From the NCBI GenBank assembly GCA_037447455.1, contig JBBIGQ010000021.1, positions 1 through 34,653 of the forward strand: a stretch of 34,653 nt of DNA. Direction: 5' to 3'. The position numbers and the translations under genes were made by a program. Shown here in pieces: positions 8,601 to 16,621 of the stretch; within the stretch, counting starts at the first letter, position 1; each line of letters begins with the position of its first letter. Under the pieces are notes generated by a model. That model had not been told where the DNA came from. It ran no database searches and worked only from the letters and a program-made list of their open reading frames with translations. The stretch is from BPGX01 sp037447455 (GTDB lineage: Bacteria; Bacteroidota; Bacteroidia; B-17B0; Aurantibacillaceae).

Positions 8601-9744
8601 TAATTGCTGTAATAAAAGAAGATGTGCAATTGTTATTGTCTTGAACCACCACTGTATAGTTGCCTATTCCTAAATTATTGATAGTATTGGTTGTAGCGCC
8701 AATAGGATTCCATGTATAGTTATATGTAGGCGTACCACCAGAAGCCACGGCAGTTGCACTTGCTAATGAAGTACAGTTCACAGTAGTTGAGTTTACGGTC
8801 AAAGAAATGGCCGGTGGTTGAGCGATGTTTACAGTGGCTGTTCTGTTACAACCATTTGAACCGGTTACGGTAACTGTATAATTGCCGGCACTTAATCCGC
8901 TGGCGGTGGAGCTACTACCTCCACTTGGGCTCCATGCATAACTGTATCCACCTAAGCCACCAGTAGTTACTACTGTGGCAGCACCGGTAGAGGCACCGTT
9001 ACATGTCACACTTTGAGAGGCAGTTATTGTTGGAGAAATAGGCACACTTGCTAGAACAAATTGTCCGTATGTTGTATACGGTATAGGGCCAACTGTTCCT
9101 ATTCCACTGGTAACACCGGGTGTTCCGGGCCCTTTCAATGGATTCCATGTTGTGCCATTCCAGTTTTGAGCTTTCAAAGTATCTGTGGCACAAAAATTAG
9201 GAGGAGAACCGATGGTATTTTCTGATCCTCTGTAAGAAAAAGTTAGGTCCGCGTTCACGGCTGCATTGGTTTTCACATTCCAATATCTGTCAATAGCATT
9301 GGCTGCTTGTGGGATGGCTGAAACGGCGGCTACTGCTGCGCCATTGCTGGTAGAGGCACCTGGCATTGGAGTATTAGCCGCATTAGTAGAATAGGTTGAA
9401 ACGGTAAGAGTAATGTTTGCCGCATTGGTTTTATTAAAACCGAGTGGGATATAATCAGTGGCATTACCGCCCACGCCAAAAGGGATAACATACGAGCCGG
9501 TATTGGTTCCTGTTACCCATTGCACATAGTTGTATTGATTTTCAGAGTGAATATGACCTCCATTAACACTTCTAACTATTCCAAGGGAATTGGGCTGATT
9601 GATGGTTATGTAGATAGGTGTAGCAGCTGTACCACCATTCATATAGATGTGTGCACCATTCAAATAAAGTGCATTATTCTGCCCCGTTAAACCTGCAATA
9701 GAAATAACATAAAGCAGGATGTACCCGATAATTTTTTTATTCAT
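5674..9744 (-). CDS. SprB-like multidomain surface adhesin with T9SS type B (CHU_C) sorting domain, copy 1
   Basis: 1356 residues, first gene of the adhesin operon. Parts: signal peptide (1-22), conserved N-terminal beta domain (about 25-240), two SprB-type repeats (about 244-390), nine Ig/PKD-like repeats of roughly 81 residues (about 392-1120), two further PKD-like units, and the CHU_C sorting domain (1265-1356; FVPNVFSPNKDNMNDKL, FDRWGEKVFE, GNITIVK). Repeats carry the cores YNWTGPGIVSGG and GGTYQVTVTNTANNC. The length difference from copy 2, 324 residues, equals four repeats. The sorting domain marks T9SS type B substrates; the adjacent PorP/SprF protein is the likely dedicated partner. 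Several open frames on the opposite strand are composition artefacts of the Thr/Ser/Asn codons. Adhesive role is inferred from architecture. Confidence 0.92.
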   Translation of the reverse strand: MNKKIIGYILLYVISIAGLTGQNNALYLNGAHIYMNGGTAATPIYITINQPNSLGIVRSVNGGHIHSENQYNYVQWVTGTNTGSYVIPFGVGGNATDYIPLGFNKTNAANITLTVSTYSTNAANTPMPGASTSNGAAVAAVSAIPQAANAIDRYWNVKTNAAVNADLTFSYRGSENTIGSPPNFCATDTLKAQNWNGTTWNPLKGPGTPGVTSGIGTVGPIPYTTYGQFVLASVPISPTITASQSVTCNGASTGAATVVTTGGLGGYSYAWSPSGGSSSTASGLSAGNYTVTVTGSNGCNRTATVNIAQPPAISLTVNSTTVNCTSLASATAVASGGTPTYNYTWNPIGATTNTINNLGIGNYTVVVQDNNNCTSSFITAITGNTTAPVVTSASSGSLNCTTTTVQITTTVTPSSGINYNWTGPGIVSGGTTGTVTVNQGGTYQVTVTNTANNCTATTSQSVAMDNNVPSVQIANTNSLNCTVTSAQVSTTVNPVGSYTYNWTGPGIVSGGSTGTITVNQGGTYQVTVTNTANNCTVAISQNVTQNTIAPTVSASSSGSLTCTNTTVQITSTVNPTSVSYNWSGSGIVGGAGTGTVDVNQPGTYSLVVTDPVNTCTASVTNINIVQNTVAPTVNAGGNQTLTCSTPSVQLVGTSSPSTGVTINWLGGVCGSTNSFTTDVCAAGTYTLEVTNMTNGCVGTSTVQVIPDANLPSIAVAPSGSINCSVSNVQIVASTTVSPVSYTWSGSGIVSGNGTATVDVNQGGTYQVTVTNTSNGCSTSTLITVTENTTAPTVAAAPNGTLDCINTTVSITSTVNPSNVNYSWSGPGIVAGGGTGTITVNQPGTYSLVVTDPANTCTTSVTNINVSQNINTPTITADPNPTLTCASTSVSIGASSNPNTNVTVNWSGPNVCGATNTFTTDACAAGTYTIVVTDNTNGCSSTATISVIPDVNIPVVTANASGSITCIQPTIEVVASTTSSPVSYTWSGSGIVSGATTPSIIVNQAGNYTVIVTNTLNGCSTTQTIDVAIDTNSPSVTLSTSNASITCTNSTVDIYANPVGSNYTYIWSGAGTFTGQGTPTISTTTSGTYQVIVTNTVNGCSATQNVNIGFDNNLLLTVNGNTLVCQGSNIVINASGANTYTWTDGTNTYTTSALNIPATGNVTYTLVGQTGACVTSTVIGISVSPSINVAVSVSPNNSITIGDQVQLNATGASNYSWTPITGLDNPTSPSPIANPVITTTYCVIGIDNSGVCSDSACLRIYVDTRCPELFVPNVFSPNKDNMNDKLCVRGTKCVKEFQFVIFDRWGEKVFETTDVNACWDGTYKGKDMSGATFVYYIKGITLDDKPIDKKGNITIVK
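6332..6404. repeat. 73-bp direct repeat, partner at 2163-2235
   Basis: Second copy of the 73-bp identical patch in the adhesin genes; first mismatches at 6331 and 6405. Confidence 0.9.
8810..9558. repeat. Direct repeat copy B, 749 bp, shared by the two adhesin genes
   Basis: Partner of 3681-4429; mismatches at 8824 and 8875 only. It covers residues about 63-312 of the upstream adhesin. Identity ends abruptly at 9559. Confidence 0.97.
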
Positions 9745-9760
9745 ATTTAAATATTTTTTG

Positions 9761-9792
9761 CAAAGTTATAGAAAAAAAACTGATTTTACAAA
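9761..9792 (-). promoter_or_regulatory. Candidate Bacteroidota-type promoter of the adhesin/PorP operon
   Basis: On the minus strand, TTTG (9789-9792) is followed after 20 bp by TAACTTTG (9761-9768), matching the phylum's -33 TTTG and -7 TAnnTTTG consensus with normal spacing. The expected transcription start is near 9754, giving a leader of about 10 nt before the ATG at 9744. Gaps between the four downstream genes are only 15-20 bp, so this one promoter could serve them all. Confidence 0.7.
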
Positions 9793-9802
9793 AATTTTAA
9801 AA

Positions 9803-11770
9803 TTATACCTGAAAGGCAAAAATTGTTATGTCGTCTGTTTGCTCCAAATCTCTTTTCCAATCTATAAAAAACTGGTTTAAAAACTTTTTTTGGTCGGTCG
9901 GGCTTAGATGTGCAGGTTTTGAAAGTATCTCAATGAAATTTTTATGAAGAATGCGTTTGCCTTTTTTCCCACCAAACTGGTCTTTGTATCCATCGGTGTA
10001 TGAATATACCCAATCCTCTTTCTGAAGTTGAAAGGAGTAGAGATTAAATGAATCTTTTTTATGAGATAGTCCTACAGGCATTTTGTCGCCTTCTAAAAAG
10101 ATGTAGGGTTGATTTTTACGAACTATAAGAATACTTTGATGTGCAGAAGCGTAATAAATTTTTTTATTAGTAGCATATTCATTATCAAATAATAAGAGGG
10201 TTGCATCCATTCCGTCTTTTTGTTGTTCGTCAAAAGTAAGATTTTGAATGAGTTTTGTTCGGACATAGTTCAAAATTTCATTGGGATAATACAAATGTTT
10301 TTCCTGAACGGCTTCGGTAAGGTAGTTGATGTTTAATAAACTCATAAAAGCGCCGGGTACACCGTGCCCTGTACTATCGCAAACAGCGAGATAGTGTGGC
10401 TGATTATTGTGTAAAAGATTAACATTGGCCCAATAAAAATCTCCACTTACAATGTCTTTTGGAATGTATAATACAAAGTAATTTTGAAAAATATGATTCT
10501 TTAGGAAATGTTTTTGAATGTAGTCATCCGAAGTTATCAAAGCTTTTTGAATGCGTGAAGCGTAACTGATGCTGTCTAAAATATCTTTGTTTTTTTGTTC
10601 TAATATATTTTTTTGATGAGATACTTCCTGATGGAGTTTTTTTATTTGTTTGTTCTGAAGAATAGATTTTCTGAGGAAATAAGAAATGATTATCAGAGAA
10701 AGTAATGAAGCAAATATGATGTATGATTTTTGTTGATTTTTAATTTGTTGAAGTTCTGTTTGTTTTTGAAGGTTGAGGATGGATTGTTCTTTTTTGAATA
10801 ATTCTTTGTTCGCTTCTAATTCTTCGTATTTAATTGAAAGTAGTTCTTTATTGATTTGTTCGCTGACTTTTTGGTACTTTTCAAAGTAATCTAATGCTTT
10901 TGAAAAATTTTTGTTTTGTTTTTCTATCTGATACAAAAGGAAATAAAAATCTTTTAGAGTTTCATTGTCATTGATGTTTTCTAATTCGTTAAAATGTTTA
11001 TTTACCAAATATCTTACACTGTCTTTAAAGTTTAATTTACTCAATATTTTGGCTTTAAGAAGAATGGATATGAGATAGTTTCGTTTATAATTTTGAAGAT
11101 TAGGATTAGAAAGCACCTGATTTATATGGTAATATGCAGTTAAATACTCTCTTTTTTGATAATATTCTTCTGCCAGATTGGCTTCCAGTTGTGATAATTT
11201 AAATTTCCACTTTGGGGTTATGGTTAAGCTATTTATAACGTAACGAAGCGCATTTATGGCAGAATCTATGAAATATTTTTTCAAGGTATCTTTTTGATAA
11301 AAATTCATGTAAGAGCCGGATATGGCATTTGAAATTACAGATATACTTGCTGTATCTTTTAATAGAATGCTGATATTTAATGCTCTTTTAAGCAGTGGTA
11401 ACTTGTCCAGTTTTTCCTTTTGAACACATTCTATCCAACCAATACTATACAAAGCATAAGCATATTCTTTTGGATATTTCAAAGAATCAATTAATTCTAA
11501 TGATTTGAAGTAGTAATCTTCTGATTTACCATAAATGGATTTATACCACAAAATATCTCCCAATTTTTGGTATGTGAGAATAATTAAATGCGTGTCTTTG
11601 TTTTGAATGGATACATTCAAAACTTTTTGCAACAATGGATAATTTTTATCAAAGTTTGATGAGGACTCTCCAACTTGACGTATAACTTTCAAAATAGAAT
11701 CTCTGTTGAATTGAGCCAATAAAGTAAAATAAGCAATATTTAGTATGAATAGTGTTATTATCTTTCTCAA
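9803..11770 (-). CDS. TPR-containing membrane SpoIIE/PP2C-type serine phosphatase
   Basis: 655 residues. Signal peptide (1-20), helical TPR-like region (about 40-310), coiled coil (310-345), one membrane segment (349-367), a second coiled coil (370-400), and a cytoplasmic SpoIIE-type PP2C phosphatase domain (about 430-655). Metal-binding acidic residues are visible: D444 (VSGDFYW), D465 (VCDSTGHGVPGAFMS), D519/D522 (DGMDATLL), D593 (YTDGYKDQFGG) and D646/D647 (QTDDITIF). Such proteins read an extracytoplasmic signal through the TPRs and dephosphorylate a partner protein. The start is TTG (11768-11770), chosen because the signal peptide begins there and no upstream ATG is in frame. It is 6 bp behind the PorE-like gene, so the two are probably co-transcribed. 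The substrate is not encoded in the window. Confidence 0.88.
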   Translation of the reverse strand: MRKIITLFILNIAYFTLLAQFNRDSILKVIRQVGESSSNFDKNYPLLQKVLNVSIQNKDTHLIILTYQKLGDILWYKSIYGKSEDYYFKSLELIDSLKYPKEYAYALYSIGWIECVQKEKLDKLPLLKRALNISILLKDTASISVISNAISGSYMNFYQKDTLKKYFIDSAINALRYVINSLTITPKWKFKLSQLEANLAEEYYQKREYLTAYYHINQVLSNPNLQNYKRNYLISILLKAKILSKLNFKDSVRYLVNKHFNELENINDNETLKDFYFLLYQIEKQNKNFSKALDYFEKYQKVSEQINKELLSIKYEELEANKELFKKEQSILNLQKQTELQQIKNQQKSYIIFASLLSLIIISYFLRKSILQNKQIKKLHQEVSHQKNILEQKNKDILDSISYASRIQKALITSDDYIQKHFLKNHIFQNYFVLYIPKDIVSGDFYWANVNLLHNNQPHYLAVCDSTGHGVPGAFMSLLNINYLTEAVQEKHLYYPNEILNYVRTKLIQNLTFDEQQKDGMDATLLLFDNEYATNKKIYYASAHQSILIVRKNQPYIFLEGDKMPVGLSHKKDSFNLYSFQLQKEDWVYSYTDGYKDQFGGKKGKRILHKNFIEILSKPAHLSPTDQKKFLNQFFIDWKRDLEQTDDITIFAFQV

Positions 11771-11776
11771 AAGAAT

Positions 11777-13825
11777 TTATTTTATTGAAATTATGTGAAA
11801 TTCTGTTCTTCTGTTTTTTGCTCTGCCTTCTTCGTTAGTATTGGGTGCAATGGGCATAGACGCACCAAATCCTTTTGCCAAAATTCTTTTTCCGTCTACT
11901 CCTTGTTTTTCTAAAAATTCTTTTACGGAATAGGCACGATTGAGAGAAAGGGCTTCATTATCTTTTGGATTACCTGTATTATCCGTATGTCCCCTGATTT
12001 CAATTTTTAGATGAGGATTTTCTTTCAGATATTCTGCAAATTTAATCAAAACTTTTTTAGAATTTTCTTCAATTTCAGCGCTGTTTGTTTTATAGTATAA
12101 ATTATTAATGACAAACGATTTACCGGGCTTGATGCTGTCTGTAATCAAATCAATTGGTTTTAAGGTATTTTTGAAAGAAATATTTTCATCTACTTTCATT
12201 ATTTGAGAGGTGAAAGCAAAATCATCTTTTTTTACACTTACTAATAATTCTTTCCCTTTTGATTTATTTAAATTGACGGCAGCAACGAATTCACCACTTG
12301 ATGAGTCAACCGCCGCAAGTGTTTTTGTTTTCATATCGGGATATTGAATTTCTACGATGGCTTTTCCACCTACAGGGTTATTATCCGGATCTTTTATTTG
12401 ACCTTTGATAATGGTTACTTCATTAGGTCTTGCTTCTTTGTAAAGTTCAAAGGTAAACAAATCATATTTACCGACGCCTTTTGATGCTAAGGCGCCCTCT
12501 GCATAAGCACCAAAATAGCCATTTCTTGCATCCGAACTGACAAAAAAACCTGACTCGTCTTGCTCGGTATTAATCGGTGTGCCAATGTTTTCCGGTTCTG
12601 TCCATTCGCTTTTTTCATTTTTTCTGGTATAAAAAATATCAAATCCACCAAAGCCAAAATGGCCATCGCTGCTAAAATAGAGCGTTTCACCATCACTGTG
12701 AATAAAAGGGGTTCGTTCGTGTTCGGGCGTATTGATTTTTGGTCCTAAGTTTTGTGGGACTGACCATTCGCCGGTTTTAGGCTCTCTGTAACTTACATAA
12801 ATATCAGTTCCACCATAGCCGCCGGGACGATCGCTGGAAAAGTAAAGCGTATTACCATCGGCAGATACACTGGGCTGAGAATCCCAATACACCGGGTGAT
12901 TAATGTTAGGAACTTTGCGGTAGGGTTTCCATTCGCCATCCACCATATCGCTTACATAAATATCACAATTGGGCTGTGCACCACCTTCGTAGCGCATCAT
13001 AGCAAAAAACAGGTGTTTATTATCTACTGTAATGCTGCATCCTCCTTGATTGTCGTCTGTGGTATTGAAAGGCGGAGGCATTTCGCTGCCTTTATCAAAC
13101 ATTCCTGTATTATCTCTAATTGCGACCATGAATACTTCTTGCTCTTTATCGGTTTGATAAATTAAATCTTTGGAATTTAAGGGTTCTTTTCTTACAAAAT
13201 AACAATATTGGTCATCAGGAGATAAAGAAGCCAGATATTCATCCTGAGGGGTAGAGATGTTTTTTACAACAACGGGATTAAATGGTACTAATTTTTTCTT
13301 TAATTCCAATTCTTTTTTAGCGTATTTTATCATCTCTTTTGCTTGATACATTTCTGCTTCAAAGTCCTTATCAAATTTTTTGGGATCATCACTTTTAAAG
13401 TTTAAAAATAATTCAAGATATTTTATAGCAGAGTCGTTTTTCATTTTTTCATAATAATCAAAACCAATATAATAGTAAGGATTAGAATGGAGGTCAGGAC
13501 AATTAGCTATTACTTTGTACAAAAAAGGAATAGCGGGAGTAAAGGGTTTGTTTTCTAATTTACAATGTACAATGATTTCCTGCGCCATTGCAAAATTAGC
13601 TTCTGCAAAGTCGGGTTCTAATTTCAAACATTCTCTCAAAAACTCTAATCTTTCTGGTTTTTTGTATTTTTTTTTGTTCGTGCCTTTTTCATATAGTTTG
13701 ATGGCTTGTTTACTATCTATTTCTTTACAAAACTTTGAAGTGCCATTTTCTTCATCTTGTGCAATTGTTTTAGTATTAAAGATAATTAATGGAAGAATAG
13801 TAAAATAAAAGTATATTTTTTTCAT
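11777..13825 (-). CDS. PorE-like periplasmic/outer-membrane protein (TPR, beta-propeller, CRD, OmpA domain)
   Basis: 682 residues from the ATG at 13825. Order: signal peptide (1-23), TPR-like helices (about 35-180), PD40/WD40-like beta-propeller (186-465, with blades such as GNTLYFSSDRPGGYGGTDIY and ETLYFSSDGHFGFGGFDIF), a carboxypeptidase-regulatory-like domain (471-555, IIKGQIKDPDNNPVGG), and an OmpA C-terminal peptidoglycan-binding domain (572-682). The OmpA domain keeps D615 (GHTDNTG) and R630 (LSLNRAYS). This four-part order is that of T9SS component PorE of Porphyromonas, though PorE is a lipoprotein and no lipobox Cys is seen here. Upstream in-frame starts (GTG 13858, ATG 13843) were rejected because they would precede the signal peptide with extra hydrophobic residues. 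Bacteroidota carry many paralogues, so exact orthology is unproven. Confidence 0.88.
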   Translation of the reverse strand: MKKIYFYFTILPLIIFNTKTIAQDEENGTSKFCKEIDSKQAIKLYEKGTNKKKYKKPERLEFLRECLKLEPDFAEANFAMAQEIIVHCKLENKPFTPAIPFLYKVIANCPDLHSNPYYYIGFDYYEKMKNDSAIKYLELFLNFKSDDPKKFDKDFEAEMYQAKEMIKYAKKELELKKKLVPFNPVVVKNISTPQDEYLASLSPDDQYCYFVRKEPLNSKDLIYQTDKEQEVFMVAIRDNTGMFDKGSEMPPPFNTTDDNQGGCSITVDNKHLFFAMMRYEGGAQPNCDIYVSDMVDGEWKPYRKVPNINHPVYWDSQPSVSADGNTLYFSSDRPGGYGGTDIYVSYREPKTGEWSVPQNLGPKINTPEHERTPFIHSDGETLYFSSDGHFGFGGFDIFYTRKNEKSEWTEPENIGTPINTEQDESGFFVSSDARNGYFGAYAEGALASKGVGKYDLFTFELYKEARPNEVTIIKGQIKDPDNNPVGGKAIVEIQYPDMKTKTLAAVDSSSGEFVAAVNLNKSKGKELLVSVKKDDFAFTSQIMKVDENISFKNTLKPIDLITDSIKPGKSFVINNLYYKTNSAEIEENSKKVLIKFAEYLKENPHLKIEIRGHTDNTGNPKDNEALSLNRAYSVKEFLEKQGVDGKRILAKGFGASMPIAPNTNEEGRAKNRRTEFHIISIK

Positions 13826-13845
13826 AAGAGTAAATATAATCATTG

Positions 13846-13853
13846 CAAATATA
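13846..13853 (-). promoter_or_regulatory. Candidate -7 element for the PorE-like/phosphatase operon
   Basis: TATATTTG on the minus strand fits TAnnTTTG exactly and lies 21 bp ahead of the ATG at 13825. No clear -33 TTTG is present 17-23 bp upstream, so support is partial. Its position supports the ATG at 13825 over the earlier GTG, which would fall ahead of the expected transcript start. On the plus strand the divergent cinA has TTTG (13882-13885) and a weaker TATATTTA (13902-13909). Confidence 0.4.
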
Positions 13854-13919
13854 CACACTACTTAGATTAAAATGTTTTAGTTTTGCTTGTAAATCTACTG
13901 TTATATTTACAGCAAAAAA

Positions 13920-15179
13920 ATGAATGCGTTGATATTAAATATCGGCGATGAGTTGTTGATTGGACAGGTCATCAACACGAATGCGGCTTATATTGCCAAA
14001 CAACTTAATTTATTGGGTGTTAATGTAAAAGAGATAAAAATTATCAGCGATGATCAAAGCAGTATATTGAAAGCTCTGGAAGAGGGGCAAAAATACCATC
14101 TGGTAATAATTACAGGAGGATTAGGCCCCACAAAAGATGATATTACTAAACATACACTGGCGAAGTTTATGAATGATACATTAGTTGAAAATACGGTTGT
14201 TTTGAATGATATTGAAAATTTACTTGCCACCAGAGGAAGAACAATGAATGAATTAAACAAACAACAAGCATTTGTGTTGAGTCAATGCAAAGTGATCCGT
14301 AATTTTTTGGGGACAGCGCCCGGAATGTTGATGAAAAAAAAACAAACCGTTTATATTTCATTACCGGGTGTGCCTTTTGAGATGAAGCCAATGTTGAAAG
14401 ATGCTTTGGAAATAGTAGCTGCAGAATTGAAATTACCTGCCATTTTACATAAAACTTTTTTTGCATTTGGTATTCCTGAAAGTGAATTATCTATAAAATT
14501 AGAGAACTGGGAAAATCGCTTAAATAATGATGCTATCAAATTAGCGTATTTGCCTAACAGAAACTTAATTCGCCTGAGAATGTCTGTGTATAATGCTAAT
14601 GAAATATTGGTGAAAAAAGTTCAAGAGTATGCAGAAGAATTAAAAAATATCTTAGGTAAACATTTTGTGGGAGAAGGAAAATTTGAACAATCGGATGAAA
14701 ATTCATTGGCAAAGGTTTTAGTGAATGTATTGAAAGAAAAAAAATTAAGTATTGCCTTTGCAGAAAGTTGTACTGGCGGAAGTATTTCAGCCGCTATCAC
14801 TAAAATAGATGGTGCTTCGGAAGTATTTAAAGGAAGTGTGGTGAGTTATAGCAATGAAATGAAACAACAGATTTTAGGTGTTCAGGAAAATACATTAAAA
14901 AATTATGGTGCAGTGAGTAAAGAGTGCGTGGAGGAAATGGCAAAAGGAATAAAAAAAATAATGTCCACTGATATTACTCTTTCTGTCAGTGGTATTACAG
15001 GACCTACCGGTGGCACGATAGAAAAGCCCGTTGGAACCGTGTGGATGTGTTTGATTATAAATAATCAAGCGGAAAGTAAATTATTTCAATTTGGTGCACA
15101 AAATAGCAGAGAATACATTATTGAAAGCGCTGTGTTTAATGCACTTGCCTGGATATTGAAGCGAGTGCTGAATCTTTGA
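13920..15179 (+). CDS. cinA: CinA-family nicotinamide-nucleotide amidohydrolase
   Basis: 419 residues, normal length for the two-domain form. The N-terminal MoaB/MogA-like (MoCF) domain covers about 1-170 (IGDELLIGQVINTNAAYIA, ITGGLGPTKDD, SLPGVPFEMKPM). The C-terminal PncC amidase domain covers about 260-415 (AFAESCTGGSISAAI near 279-293, YSNEMKQQILGV, GITGPTGGT). The family hydrolyses nicotinamide mononucleotide to nicotinate mononucleotide and salvages damaged pyridine nucleotides; in some bacteria it is linked to competence. It heads a plus-strand run of cytoplasmic metabolic genes and is 4 bp ahead of pabA. ATG start sits directly after an A-rich run with no Shine-Dalgarno site. Confidence 0.93.
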   Translation: MNALILNIGDELLIGQVINTNAAYIAKQLNLLGVNVKEIKIISDDQSSILKALEEGQKYHLVIITGGLGPTKDDITKHTLAKFMNDTLVENTVVLNDIENLLATRGRTMNELNKQQAFVLSQCKVIRNFLGTAPGMLMKKKQTVYISLPGVPFEMKPMLKDALEIVAAELKLPAILHKTFFAFGIPESELSIKLENWENRLNNDAIKLAYLPNRNLIRLRMSVYNANEILVKKVQEYAEELKNILGKHFVGEGKFEQSDENSLAKVLVNVLKEKKLSIAFAESCTGGSISAAITKIDGASEVFKGSVVSYSNEMKQQILGVQENTLKNYGAVSKECVEEMAKGIKKIMSTDITLSVSGITGPTGGTIEKPVGTVWMCLIINNQAESKLFQFGAQNSREYIIESAVFNALAWILKRVLNL

Positions 15180-15183
15180 GAAT

Positions 15184-15762
15184 ATGAGAAAATTATTGTT
15201 GTTAGATAATTACGATAGTTTTACTTTTAATTTATATCATTATTTTGAAAAATACTTTGATGGATTGATTGACGTAATCAGAAATGATGAAATTGATATT
15301 GAAAGTGTAAACTATTATGATATAATCGTTTTATCGCCCGGACCTAGGTTGCCAAAAGATGCAGGACAAATGCGACGTGTGATTGAGATGTACTACAACC
15401 AAAAGCCCATTTTAGGTGTATGTCTTGGAATGCAAGGAATAGCAGAGTTTTTTGGAAGTCAGTTAGAACAATTAGATTTTCCAGAACACGGACAAAGTAA
15501 ACCAATGTTTGTAGTAAAGGAAGACAAAATTTATCAGGATTGTCCTAAAAAATTTAATGTCGCTCGCTATCATTCGTGGGGCGTGCAAAAACAGCACTTA
15601 TCAAGTGAATTATTAGTTTTAAGCACAGATGAAAAAGATTGGATAATGAGCTTTAAACACAGCCAATTACCTATTTATGGATTGCAGTTTCATCCGGAGT
15701 CCATTTTAACCGAGTATGGGGAAAAAATAATTCAAAATTTTTTGAAGACAGTAGTTGTGTAA
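15184..15762 (+). CDS. pabA: Aminodeoxychorismate/anthranilate synthase glutamine amidotransferase subunit
   Basis: 192 residues, the usual size of the class I glutaminase subunit PabA/TrpG. It frees ammonia from glutamine for the chorismate-converting partner in folate or tryptophan synthesis. Visible: LLDNYDSFTFNL, nucleophile Cys80 in GVCLGMQGIAEFFG, YHSWGV, and His170-Glu172 in LQFHPESILTEYG. The oxyanion-strand motif, usually SPGPGxP, reads SPGPRLP with Arg55. The partner PabB/TrpE is not in the window, so whether it serves folate, tryptophan or both is open; absence of other trp genes slightly favours folate. The gene starts 4 bp after cinA, suggesting one transcript. Confidence 0.88.
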   Translation: MRKLLLLDNYDSFTFNLYHYFEKYFDGLIDVIRNDEIDIESVNYYDIIVLSPGPRLPKDAGQMRRVIEMYYNQKPILGVCLGMQGIAEFFGSQLEQLDFPEHGQSKPMFVVKEDKIYQDCPKKFNVARYHSWGVQKQHLSSELLVLSTDEKDWIMSFKHSQLPIYGLQFHPESILTEYGEKIIQNFLKTVVV

Positions 15763-15807
15763 AAACTTTCTGATATTTTTCAGATATTGCAGCACAAATT
15801 TAAAACT

Positions 15808-16614
15808 ATGGGAATTTTAGCAGGAAAAAAAGGAATAATAACCGGCGCATTAGATGAGAACTCTATTGCGTGGAAAGTAGTTGAACTTTGTCATAAAGAA
15901 GGGGCGTCTATTGTACTGACCAATGCGCCTATTGCGATGCGTATGGGTGAAATAAAAAAACTTTCTGAAAAAATAAATGCCCCCATTATTCCCGCCGATG
16001 CGACTAATCCAGAAGATATTGAAAAACTTTACAAAGAAAGCATGCAACATTTTGGTGGAAAAATTGATTTCCTTTTGCATTCAATAGGGATGAGTGTCAA
16101 CATTCGTAAAAACATTCCTTATACAGAGTTGAATTACGAATATTTTATGAAAGGTATTGATGTGTCGGCGCTTTCATTACATAAGTTATTAGCGGTGGCT
16201 TACAAGTTAGATGCTATCAACGAATACGGTTCTGTGGTGGCACTGACTTACATTGGCGCACAACGCACTTATCCTTTTTACACAGATATGGCGGACATCA
16301 AAGCATTGCTGGAAAGCATTGCACGGTCGTGGGGTTATCACTATGGTATAGCAAAAAAAGTTCGTGTGAATACGGTTTCACAATCACCTACCAAAACAAC
16401 GGCAGGGAGTGGTATCAAAGGGTTTAATGAATTTTTTGATTTTGCGGATATGCAATCTCCCTTAGGGAATGCTACTGCCGAAGATTGTGCAGCCGTGTGT
16501 GTGGCACTTTTTTCAGATTATACCAGAAAAATTACGATGCAGAATATTTTCCACGATGGAGGGTACAGTTCTACAGGTGTAAGCCAAAAACAACTGGATG
16601 CATTGATGAAATAA
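15808..16614 (+). CDS. fabI: Enoyl-[acyl-carrier-protein] reductase (NADH), FabI type
   Basis: 268 residues from the ATG at 15808; an upstream in-frame TTG at 15787 would add seven unlikely residues. This short-chain dehydrogenase-like enzyme performs the last reduction of the fatty-acid elongation cycle. Seen: the N-terminal nucleotide-binding start MGILAGKKGIITGALDENSI, the LLHSIG strand, and the FabI active-site pattern Tyr148, Tyr158 and Lys165 (Y-x6-K: YTDMADIK). These replace the Y-x3-K of ordinary dehydrogenases. The family is the known target of triclosan-type inhibitors. It lies 45 bp after pabA. Confidence 0.93.
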   Translation: MGILAGKKGIITGALDENSIAWKVVELCHKEGASIVLTNAPIAMRMGEIKKLSEKINAPIIPADATNPEDIEKLYKESMQHFGGKIDFLLHSIGMSVNIRKNIPYTELNYEYFMKGIDVSALSLHKLLAVAYKLDAINEYGSVVALTYIGAQRTYPFYTDMADIKALLESIARSWGYHYGIAKKVRVNTVSQSPTKTTAGSGIKGFNEFFDFADMQSPLGNATAEDCAAVCVALFSDYTRKITMQNIFHDGGYSSTGVSQKQLDALMK

Positions 16615-16621
16615 GTTGGTT

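Noticed and set aside
6659..8673. Long open frames on both strands inside the adhesin genes
   Set aside because: They are Cys/Tyr/Arg-rich or Val/Thr-rich shadows of repetitive Thr/Ser/Asn codons, with no independent start context or known domain.
13826..13858. Earlier GTG or ATG starts for the PorE-like gene
   Set aside because: They place extra hydrophobic residues before a good signal peptide, and the GTG lies ahead of the likely transcript start set by the -7 element at 13846-13853.
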